16,375 nucleotides of DNA from Pseudomonadota bacterium (GTDB lineage Bacteria > Pseudomonadota > Alphaproteobacteria > Rhizobiales > Hyphomicrobiaceae): positions 1 to 16,375 of the forward strand of contig QGVC01000040.1 in NCBI GenBank assembly GCA_003242645.1, given 5' to 3'. Below the pieces are notes generated by a model that worked only from the letters and a program-made list of their open reading frames with translations, was not told where the DNA came from and did not search any database. Below, in pieces: positions 1-7,604 of this stretch; within the stretch, counting starts at the first letter, position 1; each line of letters opens with the position of its first letter. Position numbers and translations under genes: made by a program.

Positions 1-120
1 CGAGTTGCAGATCCTGCCATTCATTTGCCGCAACTGGCCGCTTTACGGACGCAAAGCCGCCAGCAAGAAGCACGGTTTCTCCTGCCTTCCGCCATCTTGC
101 GCGGCTACAAAGGCCGTGCA

Positions 121-125
121 GGAGG
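121..125 (+). promoter_or_regulatory. Ribosome binding site fixing the start of the first gene
   Basis: GGAGG lies ten bases before the ATG at 136. The alternative upstream TTG at 25 has no comparable sequence in front of it in the few bases available. Confidence 0.65.
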
Positions 126-135
126 TCGAGTTCTC

Positions 136-1374
136 ATGCAAAGCAAGCGTCCGATAACCAGCCGGAAGAAGTTGGATAGCACCTCCCCGGCTTTGGAAAA
201 CACCCAGCTCCGCCGCTCACAGCTCCTGCAATCGTTCCATTTCTCGTGTCGCCGCAGGGTCGACGAGATCGCAAACCAAGCGGCGTGTTTCGAGGAGCTT
301 GCGGAGACCTTCCCCGGCCTGCTCTTCGCGCTCGCCACGAACTATGGGACGGCCGAAGCGCGCCGGGCTGCGGTCGCCCACTTGATCTCCGGCTCCCGTC
401 TCCGCGAAGCCGCCAATGCCTTGGGACTACCTTGGTGGATGCGCAAGTTGCCGCCCCAAGCCTTCAACAAACGGCTGGAGACGCTTCCCGACGATCCGAA
501 ATTCTCGGCGCGAATCGTGAACCTCTTGCCGACAGTCCCGGCGATCTCCGCTAAGTGGCTCGAGCGCGTCACCCAGGCCTATCGCATCTGCGGTCCCGAG
601 TTCGCGCTGTGGGTGGCAAGGCACGACCGGTTCCATGCGCCGCTCATCACAGATCCAGCGCTCCCTTACGTCGCGGCCTGGGCCTGGTTTGCGGATCACC
701 CTGAGACACTCGGCGGGCAGCTGCTGAGGCGGCCATGGACGCCCAACATGAGCCCTCGGCGTGCCTTCGACGAGGTCACGGCGTGGCGCAAGCGCATCCG
801 GCTCGCTCTGACATTGAGCTCGCTTTCTCGAAAGCCGTGGCTCAGCGAAGGATCGGCGCTCGGCTACGAGTTCGTCGAGCTCCGCACGATCGAGGATTTC
901 ATCAACGAAAGCGACGCGATGGACAACTGTCTCGACTCCTTCTCGGAAAAGCTGGAGTCGGGCGTCAGCTACGTGTTCAGCATCCGGCGAAACGGCTTGC
1001 CGGTAGCCGACATCGAGATCGGAGTGCACCCTGTAGACCCTACCCTGCCAACCATCGTTCAGCTTAGAGGGCCGAGGAACAGGCGGGCTCATCCAGAAAT
1101 CTGGCGTGCCGCTTACAGCTGGCTCGGAAGCCAGGAGCTCCATCCCGTGCCGCCGCAGGTGGTCAACTCAGCCGCCCGCCGGCGTGCCTGGCGCGCCCTG
1201 TGGAAGCCTTACCTCGCGACCCTCTCGCCCGCTGATCGGGAGCAGTTCGAGAAAATAGCTCTGGAGCTCGACAAGTTGCGCACCCGCAGGCGGACCCGCA
1301 CGCAGCGGATGCGAACGGCCACGGCGCAGAGGCCGGACCCTATTCTTAGCGAAGATGCCGGCACCGCCTGTTGA
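136..1374 (+). CDS. Uncharacterised protein with weak PcfJ-like C-terminal motif
   Basis: 412 residues; I do not recognise a defined function. The reading frame stays open upstream to a TTG at 25, but the ATG at 136 has a GGAGG at 121-125, ten bases before it, so I start there. Roughly residues 254-345 contain an acidic and polar stretch followed by DNCLDSF (Cys265), then SGVSYVFSIR and a segment ending QLRGPRNRRAHPEIW. This order (Cys in a D/H-x-C-x-x-x-Y/F context, a strand with SIR, then a G-P-x-N-R turn) resembles the core of PcfJ-like proteins, which are known from plasmids and phages but have no settled biochemical role. The C-terminal tail (about residues 375-400) is very rich in Arg and probably disordered or nucleic-acid binding (inference). 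No signal peptide or membrane segment is visible. It converges on pckA and shares no operon with any gene in view. The coding call is good; the family assignment is tentative. Confidence 0.8.
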   Translation: MQSKRPITSRKKLDSTSPALENTQLRRSQLLQSFHFSCRRRVDEIANQAACFEELAETFPGLLFALATNYGTAEARRAAVAHLISGSRLREAANALGLPWWMRKLPPQAFNKRLETLPDDPKFSARIVNLLPTVPAISAKWLERVTQAYRICGPEFALWVARHDRFHAPLITDPALPYVAAWAWFADHPETLGGQLLRRPWTPNMSPRRAFDEVTAWRKRIRLALTLSSLSRKPWLSEGSALGYEFVELRTIEDFINESDAMDNCLDSFSEKLESGVSYVFSIRRNGLPVADIEIGVHPVDPTLPTIVQLRGPRNRRAHPEIWRAAYSWLGSQELHPVPPQVVNSAARRRAWRALWKPYLATLSPADREQFEKIALELDKLRTRRRTRTQRMRTATAQRPDPILSEDAGTAC

Positions 1375-1388
1375 GCGGCACCGGCATC
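1354..1388. terminator. Imperfect hairpin between converging genes
   Basis: GATGCCGG-CA-CCGC pairs with GCGG-CA-CCGGCATC across a short loop containing the stop region of the first gene: a 14-base arm with two mismatches. There is no T run on either side, so it is not a textbook intrinsic terminator. Its place between the stops of two converging genes suggests a shared bidirectional terminator (inference). Confidence 0.45.
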
Positions 1389-1414
1389 TGAAGACACCCG
1401 ACTGTTGAAGGCTC

Positions 1415-3004
1415 TTATTCGGCTGCCTGGCGCAGCGTCGGCGCAGCCGCCCTCACGTCAGCATCGACGTGGCTCTCGAAGGTGGCGAAGTTCTTGTTGA
1501 ACATCTCGACAAGTGCCTTCGCCTGCTCGTCGTAGGCCGCCGGGTCTGACCACGTCTCGCGCGGGTTCAGAATCTTGCTGTCCACACCCGGCAGCGATGT
1601 CGGCACCTGGAAGCCGAAAATCGGATCGGTCCGCATCGGCTGGCCCTTGAGCGTCCCCGAGAGAGCCGCATCGAGCAGTGCGCGGGTCACCTGGATCGGC
1701 ATTCTATGCCCAACGCCGTACTTGCCGCCGGTCCAGCCGGTGTTGACGAGCCAGCAATCGACCTTGTGCTTCGCGATCAGCTCACGGAGCATATTGCCGT
1801 AGACGCTGGGATGGCGCGGCATGAACGGGGCGCCAAAGCAGGTCGAGAACGTCGCCTGCGGCTCGGACCCAAGGCCCTTCTCCGTGCCGGCCACCTTCGC
1901 CGTATAGCCTGAGAGAAAGTGGTATTCGGCCTGGCTGGGAGTGAGCTTAGCGATCGGCGGCAACACGCCGAAGGCATCCGCCGCCAGCATCACGATGTTC
2001 TTGGGATGCCCGGCCATGCCGGTGGTGCTGGCATTGGAGATGAACTCGAGCGGATATGCGGAGCGGGTGTTCTCGGTCAGCCGGCCGTCATCGAAGTCTG
2101 GCTCGGCGGTGCCAGGCTTCAGCACAACGTTTTCCAGCAGCGCACCAAAGCGATTCGAGGCGGCCCAGATCTGGGGCTCGGCCTCAGCCGACAACCGAAT
2201 GGTCTTGGCGTAGCAGCCGCCCTCGAAATTGAAGATGCCGTTCTCGGACCAGCCGTGCTCGTCGTCACCAAGGAGCGTGCGTTTTGGGTCCGCCGAAAGC
2301 GTCGTTTTTCCAGTGCCGGACAGGCCGAAGAAGACCGCAGCGTCTCCAGCCGGCCCCACGTTGGCCGAGCAATGCATCGGCATGATGCCCTGCTCGGGCA
2401 GCACGTAGTTCAGGAACGAGAAAACCGACTTCTTCATCTCGCCGGCATAGGAAGTGCCGCCGATCAGCACCAAGCGGCGGCTGAGATCGACTGCGATGAC
2501 CGTCTCGGTCCGGCAGCCATGCCGCGCGGGATCGGCGCGGAAGCTGGGCAGATCAACGACGATCAAGCCGGGCTCGAAATTCGACAGCTCGTTCAGCCCA
2601 GGCCGCCGCAGCAAATACCGAATGAAAAGCGCGTGCCATGCGTACTCGCAAACCACGCGCACATTGAGCCGGCTTGCTGGATCAGCCCCTGCGTACAGAT
2701 CCTGCACGAAGAGATCGCGGCCTTTGATGTGCTCCAGGAAATCCCGATGGAGCACGTCAAAGTGCTCGCGGCTCATGGCCTTGTTGTTGTCCCACCAGAT
2801 GGTGCCTTCCGTCTGCTCATCGCGGACGGTGAACTTGTCCTGGGCGGAGCGACCTGTGTGTACCCCTGTTTCTACGACCAGCGCTCCGGTGCTTGCCAAC
2901 CGGCCTTCGGCCCGCCTGATCGCCTGCTCAATCAGCTCGACTGAGTGGTTGTTGCGGTGAACGGTACGCGCGCTCGTCAGGGGAAACAGGTCTGCCTTCG
3001 TCAT
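1415..3004 (-). CDS. pckA: Phosphoenolpyruvate carboxykinase (ATP)
   Basis: 529 residues, about the usual length of the ATP-dependent PEP carboxykinase family. It converts oxaloacetate and ATP to phosphoenolpyruvate, CO2 and ADP, the first committed step of gluconeogenesis from TCA-cycle acids, in the cytosol. Visible signatures are HTGRS (49-53, substrate-binding Arg), [12 protein letters not shown] (182-193, with the substrate and metal contacts), the kinase-1a P-loop GLSGTGKT (227-234, Lys233), GDDEHGW (246-252, metal-binding Asp) and EGGCYAK (261-267). The C-terminal [13 protein letters not shown] is also typical. The ATG at 3004 is preceded on its strand by GAAGGA about four bases away, a good ribosome binding site. 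The gene is divergent from chvI, as in Agrobacterium and Sinorhizobium, where acid and sugar signals passing through ChvG/ChvI lie beside carbon metabolism. I see no broken motif. Confidence 0.97.
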   Translation of the reverse strand: MTKADLFPLTSARTVHRNNHSVELIEQAIRRAEGRLASTGALVVETGVHTGRSAQDKFTVRDEQTEGTIWWDNNKAMSREHFDVLHRDFLEHIKGRDLFVQDLYAGADPASRLNVRVVCEYAWHALFIRYLLRRPGLNELSNFEPGLIVVDLPSFRADPARHGCRTETVIAVDLSRRLVLIGGTSYAGEMKKSVFSFLNYVLPEQGIMPMHCSANVGPAGDAAVFFGLSGTGKTTLSADPKRTLLGDDEHGWSENGIFNFEGGCYAKTIRLSAEAEPQIWAASNRFGALLENVVLKPGTAEPDFDDGRLTENTRSAYPLEFISNASTTGMAGHPKNIVMLAADAFGVLPPIAKLTPSQAEYHFLSGYTAKVAGTEKGLGSEPQATFSTCFGAPFMPRHPSVYGNMLRELIAKHKVDCWLVNTGWTGGKYGVGHRMPIQVTRALLDAALSGTLKGQPMRTDPIFGFQVPTSLPGVDSKILNPRETWSDPAAYDEQAKALVEMFNKNFATFESHVDADVRAAAPTLRQAAE

Positions 3005-3553
3005 TTTCCTTCAACCGTCCGTTGGAGGGGCACAAGACACCTCCGACCTACCTGATGCTAGAACTACCGCAGCTTCAGCTTCGCGCGCCCTCGCGGAAAG
3101 TTTGCCGCAGAACCCGGCGCGCCAAGTCGCCAGCCGCGTTACTTTGGCCCCGTCAGATAGGACACAAACTACGAAATCCGTGAAGGGTCACCGTATACAT
3201 TGTGGTCCAATCAGCAATCACCGGCCGGCGGGTGCGACTGAAGTCCAGACAAAATTGCCATCAACAAAGACCGGTAGCACCCTTACTGTCGGCAGGTGGG
3301 CCCTTTTGAGTCCCACAAGGGATCGCTGCAAGCCAGCTCGGATGGGTGCGCTATCAGGTTCCGTTGTTAACGCAACACGAGACATCTAATCTATAAGTGC
3401 TCGAGAGAACTGCGGGCGAAAGACATCAACGCGCTTAAGCGAAACCGAGTTCTGCGATTGCAGGTGCGACGAACTGCCGGGGGATGCCATCTGTTCACCT
3501 TCTTACGCGGTTCAACCCAAGATTGTTGTTGGCAAAACGTCGTCTCGGTAGGC

Positions 3554-3582
3554 TTGTCGGCCTATTCATCGTAGGGTTAACA
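3554..3582 (+). promoter_or_regulatory. Possible chvI promoter
   Basis: TTGTCG (3554-3559), a 17-base spacer and TTAACA (3577-3582) give an acceptable sigma-70-type layout about 85 bases before the chvI start. The -35 shares TTG with the consensus and the -10 is a partial match. The TTAAC also resembles half of a CtrA site (TTAA-N7-TTAA), but the second half reads TTGG, so I do not claim CtrA control. Confidence 0.25.
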
Positions 3583-3636
3583 ATCCGTTGGTAAGTCGGA
3601 CGCGCCACATTTCGCACAAGAACGGGTCATAGAGCC

Positions 3637-3651
3637 CGGTCACAATGACCG
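3637..3651. promoter_or_regulatory. Perfect inverted repeat just upstream of chvI
   Basis: CGGTCA-CAA-TGACCG is a perfect six-base inverted repeat with a three-base centre, ending 16 bases before the chvI ATG. Outer GCCC (3634-3637) and GGGC (3656-3659) could extend the pairing with an internal loop. A third copy of GGTCA lies at 3625-3629, in direct orientation 13 bases from the left arm. As DNA it could be an operator, for instance for autoregulation by the dimeric ChvI. As RNA it could partly hide the weak ribosome binding region. Both roles are inference. Confidence 0.4.
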
Positions 3652-3667
3652 TCCAGGGCAAGAGACC

Positions 3668-4375
3668 ATGAAAGAGAAGAGTACGATTGCTCTCGTAGAC
3701 GACGAGCGGAACATTCTCACCTCGCTCAGGATGGCTCTTGAGGCTGAGGGGTACAAGGTACGGACCTACACCGACGGCGCATCCGCGCTCGAAGGGCTGA
3801 CCGAGGAGCCTGCCGACCTCGGCATCTTCGACATCAAGATGCCGCGCATGGACGGAATGGAGCTGCTGCGCCGGATCCGCCAGCAGTCGGACATGCCGGT
3901 GATCTTCCTCACCTCCAAGGATGAGGAGATCGACGAGCTCTTCGGCCTCAAGATGGGCGCCGACGACTACATAGCGAAGCCGTTCTCGCAGCGGCTCGTC
4001 GTGGAGCGCGTCAAGGCCGTGCTGCGCCGCTCGCAACCGAGGGACGGCGCTGGCAATCAGGCCGAAACCTCGCGGGTGATCGAACGCGGCAAGCTGCGCC
4101 TCGACCCCGAGCGTCATACGTGCCACTGGGATGGCAAGCCGGTGACGCTGACTGTCACGGAATTCCTGATCTTGCAGGCGCTGGCCGCTCGCCCCGGTGT
4201 CGTGAAGACCCGCGATGCCCTCATGGACGCGGCCTACGACGACCAGGTTTATGTCGACGACCGGACGATCGACAGCCACATCAAGCGATTGCGTAAGAAG
4301 TTCAAGCAGGTCGACGAGAATTTTGACGTGATCGAGACGCTTTATGGTGTAGGCTATCGGTTCAAGGAAGTCTGA
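3668..4375 (+). CDS. chvI: Response regulator ChvI (OmpR family)
   Basis: 235 residues, the normal size for an OmpR/PhoB-type regulator. The receiver domain (about 5-120) has the acidic pair Asp11-Asp12, the phosphoacceptor Asp55 in [10 protein letters not shown], Thr82 in FLTSKD and Lys104 in AKPF, so all key residues are present. The C-terminal winged-helix DNA-binding domain (about 135-235) ends with the usual [17 protein letters not shown] recognition region and YGVGYRF. Its partner kinase follows after 14 bases, which with the pckA neighbour makes this ChvI rather than another OmpR-type regulator. In rhizobia and agrobacteria ChvI controls acid response, exopolysaccharide, motility and envelope genes. 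Upstream of the ATG there is only a weak GGGCAAGAG, so translation may be modest or regulated. Known homologues are called ExoS/ChvI in Sinorhizobium and BvrR in Brucella. Confidence 0.95.
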   Translation: MKEKSTIALVDDERNILTSLRMALEAEGYKVRTYTDGASALEGLTEEPADLGIFDIKMPRMDGMELLRRIRQQSDMPVIFLTSKDEEIDELFGLKMGADDYIAKPFSQRLVVERVKAVLRRSQPRDGAGNQAETSRVIERGKLRLDPERHTCHWDGKPVTLTVTEFLILQALAARPGVVKTRDALMDAAYDDQVYVDDRTIDSHIKRLRKKFKQVDENFDVIETLYGVGYRFKEV

Positions 4376-4389
4376 GCCCCGGGGGGTTC

Positions 4390-6249
4390 ATGGCGATCGA
4401 GCTGGAGCGGTCCCGGCCCGTCGTTGATCTATGGCGGACCGCAAAAGAGGGGTTCCTGCGCGTACACCGCGCGGCGAGTCCCGTCAGGCAGTGGCTCGCA
4501 GCCGTTGGTGTGCGACTGCTGCAGAGTCGTGCCGTAAGGTTGGTCACGGGGAGCCTGCTGCGGCGCATCTTCGTTTCCAACCTGCTCGGTCTGCTTATCC
4601 TCATTGGCGGCATCCTCTACCTCAGCCGGCAGAACGTCTGGCTGATCGACGCCAAGCGGGAAAGTCTCAGAACTCAAAGCGAGATCATCGCCGCCGCGAT
4701 CGCTGCAAATGCGACGGTCGAGACGGAGCGGATCGTGCTCGACCCGGACAGGTTGCCGGAGGCCGAGGACGCGCTCATCCCCTTCCGCGATGATGGCTTT
4801 GCAGCACTGCAGCTTTCGATTCGGCCCGAGCGTGTCACCCCCATTCTGCGGCGGCTCGTCCAACCGACGAACAACCGCGCCCGCATTTACGGCCGCGATG
4901 GCACCCTGATCGCCGACTCCGCGCAGCTTCTGTCACGCGGGCTCGTCGCCAAGCCACCGGAGCCCAAGGAGCGGCCTAAGACGAAGAACTTCTGGACGAG
5001 ACTTACCAAGTGGCTGCTCAACGCGGATCTCCCTGTCTACAAGGAGATCGGCAACGCCAACGGCAACATCTATCCGGAAGTCCGGATGGCGATGACGGGC
5101 ACGACCACGCCGATGCTGCTGCTCAACGAGAACGGCGAGCAGATCGTCTCGGTGGCTGCCCCCATCCAGCGAGCGCGCACGGTGCAAGGGGTTCTGCTTC
5201 TGTCCAGCAGGCCTGGTGAGATCGACGAGGCGCTCAGCCAGGAGCGCTGGACCGTGCTGAAGATCGGCCTCATGGCGCTTGTTGCCACCCTCGCCGCGTC
5301 GACGCTACTGGCGCGTACGGTCGCGGGACCGATGCGGCGCCTATCCGAGGCGGCCGAGCACGTCAGCCGCAATATTTCGGCACGGCACGACTTGCCGACC
5401 TTCGGCAATCGCACCGACGAGGTCGGCCAGATGGCAACGGCCTTCCGGAACATGACGGCCGCCTTGTTCCGCCGCATCGAGGCGAGCGAGAAGTTTGCCG
5501 CGGACGTTGCACACGAGCTCAAGAACCCGCTGACGGCGGCGCGCTCGACGGCTGAAGCGCTTGCATACGCCAAGGATGAAGCAGAGCGTCAGCAGCTCAT
5601 TGCGCAAATCCAGAGTGAGCTGAAAAGACTCAATCGACTGATCACAGACGTTTCCAACGCGTCGAGACTTGACGCAGAGCTGGCGCTCCAGCAGATGGAG
5701 CCGGTGGCCCTCTGCAAATTGCTGAACGGCATCGTCGCAACCTTCTCCGACATCCTGCGCGGCAGCGGCAAGCACATCGCCTTCGAGCCCGACCCGTCGT
5801 GCTCGGAAGATGCGCTAGTTGTTAACGGGCACGATGGCCGCCTGTCGCAGGTCGTGACTAACCTCGTGGACAACGCAATCTCATTCTCGCCCGAGGGCGG
5901 CACGGTGCTGGTCCGCGCCCGCAGATTGGGAGATTGGGTGGAGATCACTGTGGAGGATGAGGGTCCTGGAATCCCGCCCGAGAACCTGGAGAAGATCTTC
6001 AGGCGCTTCTACACCTACCGCCCGACGCAGGAAGCCAGCCGTGGCAACAATTCTGGGCTTGGGCTATCAATCTCGCGCGAGATCGTCCTGGCTCATGGCG
6101 GTGAGATCTGGGCGGAGAACCGCATGGCGGAGGGCGCCGGGCCAGACGATCCGCGATTGGGCGCCCGCTTCGTCGTGCGCCTCCCTGCCTGGAAAGGTGG
6201 CGGACCGCAGTCGAGGAGCTTCGGACATCGTGGCGGTCGGCGAAACTAG
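4390..6249 (+). CDS. chvG: Sensor histidine kinase ChvG
   Basis: 619 residues, cognate membrane kinase of ChvI. The N-terminal cytoplasmic stretch (1-57) is basic. TM1 is about 61-80 (LLGLLILIGGILYL), followed by a large periplasmic sensor domain (about 85-285) of the ChvG stimulus-sensing type, TM2 about 288-310 and HAMP to about 362. The HisKA domain has His375 in AADVAHELKNPL. The ATPase domain carries the N-box (NLVDNAISFS, from 491), G1 (DEGPGIP, from about 523) and G2 (SGLGLS, about 556). Everything needed for autophosphorylation is present. In the family the periplasmic repressor ExoR binds the sensor domain and is degraded at acid pH; exoR is not in this window. The gene follows chvI by 14 bases, and its last 20 bases overlap the start of hprK, so translation is probably coupled. 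Confidence 0.95.
   Translation: MAIELERSRPVVDLWRTAKEGFLRVHRAASPVRQWLAAVGVRLLQSRAVRLVTGSLLRRIFVSNLLGLLILIGGILYLSRQNVWLIDAKRESLRTQSEIIAAAIAANATVETERIVLDPDRLPEAEDALIPFRDDGFAALQLSIRPERVTPILRRLVQPTNNRARIYGRDGTLIADSAQLLSRGLVAKPPEPKERPKTKNFWTRLTKWLLNADLPVYKEIGNANGNIYPEVRMAMTGTTTPMLLLNENGEQIVSVAAPIQRARTVQGVLLLSSRPGEIDEALSQERWTVLKIGLMALVATLAASTLLARTVAGPMRRLSEAAEHVSRNISARHDLPTFGNRTDEVGQMATAFRNMTAALFRRIEASEKFAADVAHELKNPLTAARSTAEALAYAKDEAERQQLIAQIQSELKRLNRLITDVSNASRLDAELALQQMEPVALCKLLNGIVATFSDILRGSGKHIAFEPDPSCSEDALVVNGHDGRLSQVVTNLVDNAISFSPEGGTVLVRARRLGDWVEITVEDEGPGIPPENLEKIFRRFYTYRPTQEASRGNNSGLGLSISREIVLAHGGEIWAENRMAEGAGPDDPRLGARFVVRLPAWKGGGPQSRSFGHRGGRRN
6213..6218 (+). promoter_or_regulatory. Ribosome binding site fixing the GTG start of hprK
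   Basis: GAGGAG inside the end of chvG lies 11 bases before the GTG at 6230. The frame continues upstream to an ATG at 5957, but that extension is an out-of-frame reading of the chvG ATPase domain and is not related to HprK. Confidence 0.65.
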
Positions 6250-6703
6250 GCTGCTCCACGGAACTGCAATTGCGCTGAAGGGACGCGCTGCGCTGATTCG
6301 CGGGGAGTCTGGCTCCGGGAAATCGGACCTCGCCCTGCGCTGCCTCGCGCAGCCCCCTTCCGATCTCATCTCAGGGCAGGCGCTGCTGGTCGCTGACGAT
6401 CAGGTCCGCGCCGAGGTCCGCGGTGGGAAGGTTCACCTCACCTGTCCTGAAACAATCAAAGGACTGATCGAGGTTCGCGGGCTTGGCATCGTCGCCGTGC
6501 CGGCCCAAGACGAGGCAGAGCTCGAGTTGCTGGTCGATCTCGTCCGTCCGGAGGAGATCGAACGCCTGCCCGACCCCGCGGCCACGGCCGAGATCATGGG
6601 CGTCCAAGTTCGCCACCTGGCGCTGGCGCCGTTCGAGGCATCCGCACCACTGAAGTTGCTGTTGGCACTACAGGGCGCTGCGGGCGCTGGCCGCGGCTCG
6701 TAA
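6230..6703 (+). CDS. hprK: HPr kinase/phosphorylase, short alphaproteobacterial form
   Basis: 157 residues from a GTG start. It phosphorylates HPr on a serine with ATP (and can reverse this), linking metabolic state to the PTS. Visible signatures are the Walker A loop GESGSGKS (25-32), LLVADDQV (52-59) and the HprK signature GLIEVRGLGI (78-87). The protein is about half the length of the Bacillus enzyme because the N-terminal domain is absent; this is normal for alphaproteobacteria. The start is chosen by GAGGAG 11 bases upstream and because similarity to the family begins at once (VGETRLLHGTAI). It overlaps chvG by 20 bases. Its substrate HPr lies 0.6 kb downstream and has the target serine. 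The adjacency of chvG and hprK is conserved in rhizobia and suggests joint expression with the ChvG/ChvI system. Confidence 0.92.
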   Translation: MAVGETRLLHGTAIALKGRAALIRGESGSGKSDLALRCLAQPPSDLISGQALLVADDQVRAEVRGGKVHLTCPETIKGLIEVRGLGIVAVPAQDEAELELLVDLVRPEEIERLPDPAATAEIMGVQVRHLALAPFEASAPLKLLLALQGAAGAGRGS

Positions 6704-6812
6704 GTTTTTCTTCAGTAGGCATACGACATGAAAGCGCTTGCTATGATTCGCACAGTTGCCAAACATGTCGCGGCTCGAGACCGCCAGTTGCCTGCTAGAG
6801 ACATGCGCGGAC

Positions 6813-6841
6813 CTGTCGGCCGATGGATGGCCGCCGGACAG
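6813..6841 (+). promoter_or_regulatory. Bulged hairpin before the EIIA gene
   Basis: CTGTC-GGCC pairs with GGCC-(GCCG)-GACAG: nine base pairs with a four-base bulge on the 3' side, about 20 bases before the manX start. It sits in the 158-base gap between hprK and manX, where no terminator with a T run is seen. It may be an RNA-processing or translation-control element, or chance in G+C-rich DNA. Confidence 0.25.
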
Positions 6842-6861
6842 CACGGAACTGCACGAGAGCA

Positions 6862-7266
6862 ATGATAGGACTCTTGATCGTCACCCATGGCGGATTGGCC
6901 CGTGAGTTCCGGGCCGCTCTGGAGCATGTCGTCGGGCCGCAGGAACAGATCGAAACAATCTCCATCGGACCTGATGATGACGTCGAGGCGCGCCGGCAAG
7001 AAATCCTGGACGCCGCGCGCAGGCTGGATACCGGCGATGGCGTGATCCTGCTCACGGACATGTTTGGCGGCACGCCATCCAACCTCTCCATCTCGATCCT
7101 CGATGAGGCCAACGTAGAAGTCATTGCTGGAGTGAACCTGCCGATGCTGGTCCGCCTCGCCAGCGTCCGCAGCAATACTCCTCTCGCCAAGGCCGTCGAT
7201 CTCGCCAAGGAAGCTGGCCGCAAGTACATTAGCGTCGCCAGGCAGGTGCTTTCCGGCGAGTCGTAA
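6862..7266 (+). CDS. manX: PTS EIIA component, mannose family
   Basis: 134 residues, the usual size of a stand-alone EIIA-Man domain. The phosphorylated His9 lies in LLIVTHGG at the N-terminus, and LTDMFGGTPSNL (from about residue 63) is the second family motif. The ATG at 6862 is preferred over the in-frame ATG at 6823, because family similarity begins exactly at MIGLLIVTHGG; upstream there is only a modest GAGAG. HPr follows after five bases, so the two are co-translated. No EIIB, EIIC or EIID gene is in the window; in alphaproteobacteria this EIIA acts in regulation, receiving phosphate from HPr rather than passing it to a sugar transporter. The symbol manX follows rhizobial use. The gap to hprK (158 bases) may hold a second promoter, but I could not define one. 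Confidence 0.92.
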   Translation: MIGLLIVTHGGLAREFRAALEHVVGPQEQIETISIGPDDDVEARRQEILDAARRLDTGDGVILLTDMFGGTPSNLSISILDEANVEVIAGVNLPMLVRLASVRSNTPLAKAVDLAKEAGRKYISVARQVLSGES

Positions 7267-7271
7267 AAGAG

Positions 7272-7571
7272 ATGTCCGAGTGCGAGAGTTCCACGCCCTC
7301 CGCTTTCGTGACCATTCGCAACCGAAAGGGGTTGCATGCGCGCGCGTCGGCGAAGTTCGTCAAGTGCGCCGAATCGTTTAACGCCAAAATCACCGTCACT
7401 CGGGACGGCAATACGGTGGGCGGCACCTCCATCATGGGGCTGATGATGCTTGCGGCGGGCCCCGGCGCGACGCTCCACCTCAAAGCCGAAGGACCGGAAG
7501 CCCCGGAAGCTCTCAAGGCGCTTGTCGAACTGGTCGAGAATGGCTTCGGCGAAGATTGCGACGGAGCTTAA
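7272..7571 (+). CDS. ptsH: Phosphocarrier protein HPr
   Basis: 99 residues, slightly longer than classical HPr (85-90) because of a short polar N-terminal leader. His22 in RKGLHARAS is the residue that takes phosphate from enzyme I. Ser53 in GGTSIMGLMML corresponds to the regulatory serine phosphorylated by HprK, and that kinase is encoded just upstream, so this HPr very likely receives both modifications. The ATG at 7272 follows the manX stop by five bases and has AAAAGAG in front. Enzyme I (PtsP or PtsI) is not in the window. Together with hprK and manX it forms a permease-less regulatory PTS. Confidence 0.95.
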   Translation: MSECESSTPSAFVTIRNRKGLHARASAKFVKCAESFNAKITVTRDGNTVGGTSIMGLMMLAAGPGATLHLKAEGPEAPEALKALVELVENGFGEDCDGA

Positions 7572-7584
7572 GAAGCGTGCTCCG
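7562..7584 (+). terminator. Weak hairpin at the end of ptsH
   Basis: CGGAGC (7562-7567) pairs with GCTCCG (7579-7584) over an 11-base loop and is followed by CTCTTGTT. The stem is short and overlaps the ptsH stop codon. It may slow transcription before the ahcY leader, but it is not a convincing intrinsic terminator. Confidence 0.25.
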
Positions 7585-7604
7585 CTCTTGTTATAACACT
7601 TGCA

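Larger units (their letters stand above)
3005..3667. other. 663-base non-coding region between pckA and chvI
   Basis: This region separates two divergent starts and must contain both promoters. The only sizeable open frame (TTG at 3102 to 3389) has a Ser/Thr/Arg-rich, featureless product and no ribosome binding site, so I do not call it. Inside are a possible chvI promoter (3554-3582), a perfect inverted repeat close to the chvI start (3637-3651) and short overlapping arms at 3295-3322 (GTGGG/CCCAC and CCCTT/AAGGG). I could not find a convincing pckA promoter. The gap is long enough for a small RNA, but I see no clear terminator to support one. Confidence 0.6.

Noticed and set aside
1919..2944. 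341-codon open frame antisense to pckA
   Set aside because: It is the complementary-strand shadow of a well-supported gene in G+C-rich DNA, and its product resembles no family.
3102..3389. 95-codon open frame between pckA and chvI
   Set aside because: It starts at TTG without a ribosome binding site, the product is a featureless Ser/Thr/Arg-rich string, and it lies in the divergent promoter region.
3500..3545. tRNA-like T-arm (GGTTCAACCC)
   Set aside because: The flanking bases do not form a T stem, and no acceptor, D-arm or anticodon arm can be built around it.
3577..3591. CtrA binding site before chvI
   Set aside because: Only one half (TTAA) matches; the second half at the right spacing reads TTGG.
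5957..6229. N-terminal extension of hprK to an upstream ATG
   Set aside because: This part is an alternative-frame reading of the chvG ATPase domain, and HprK similarity starts only at the GTG at 6230.
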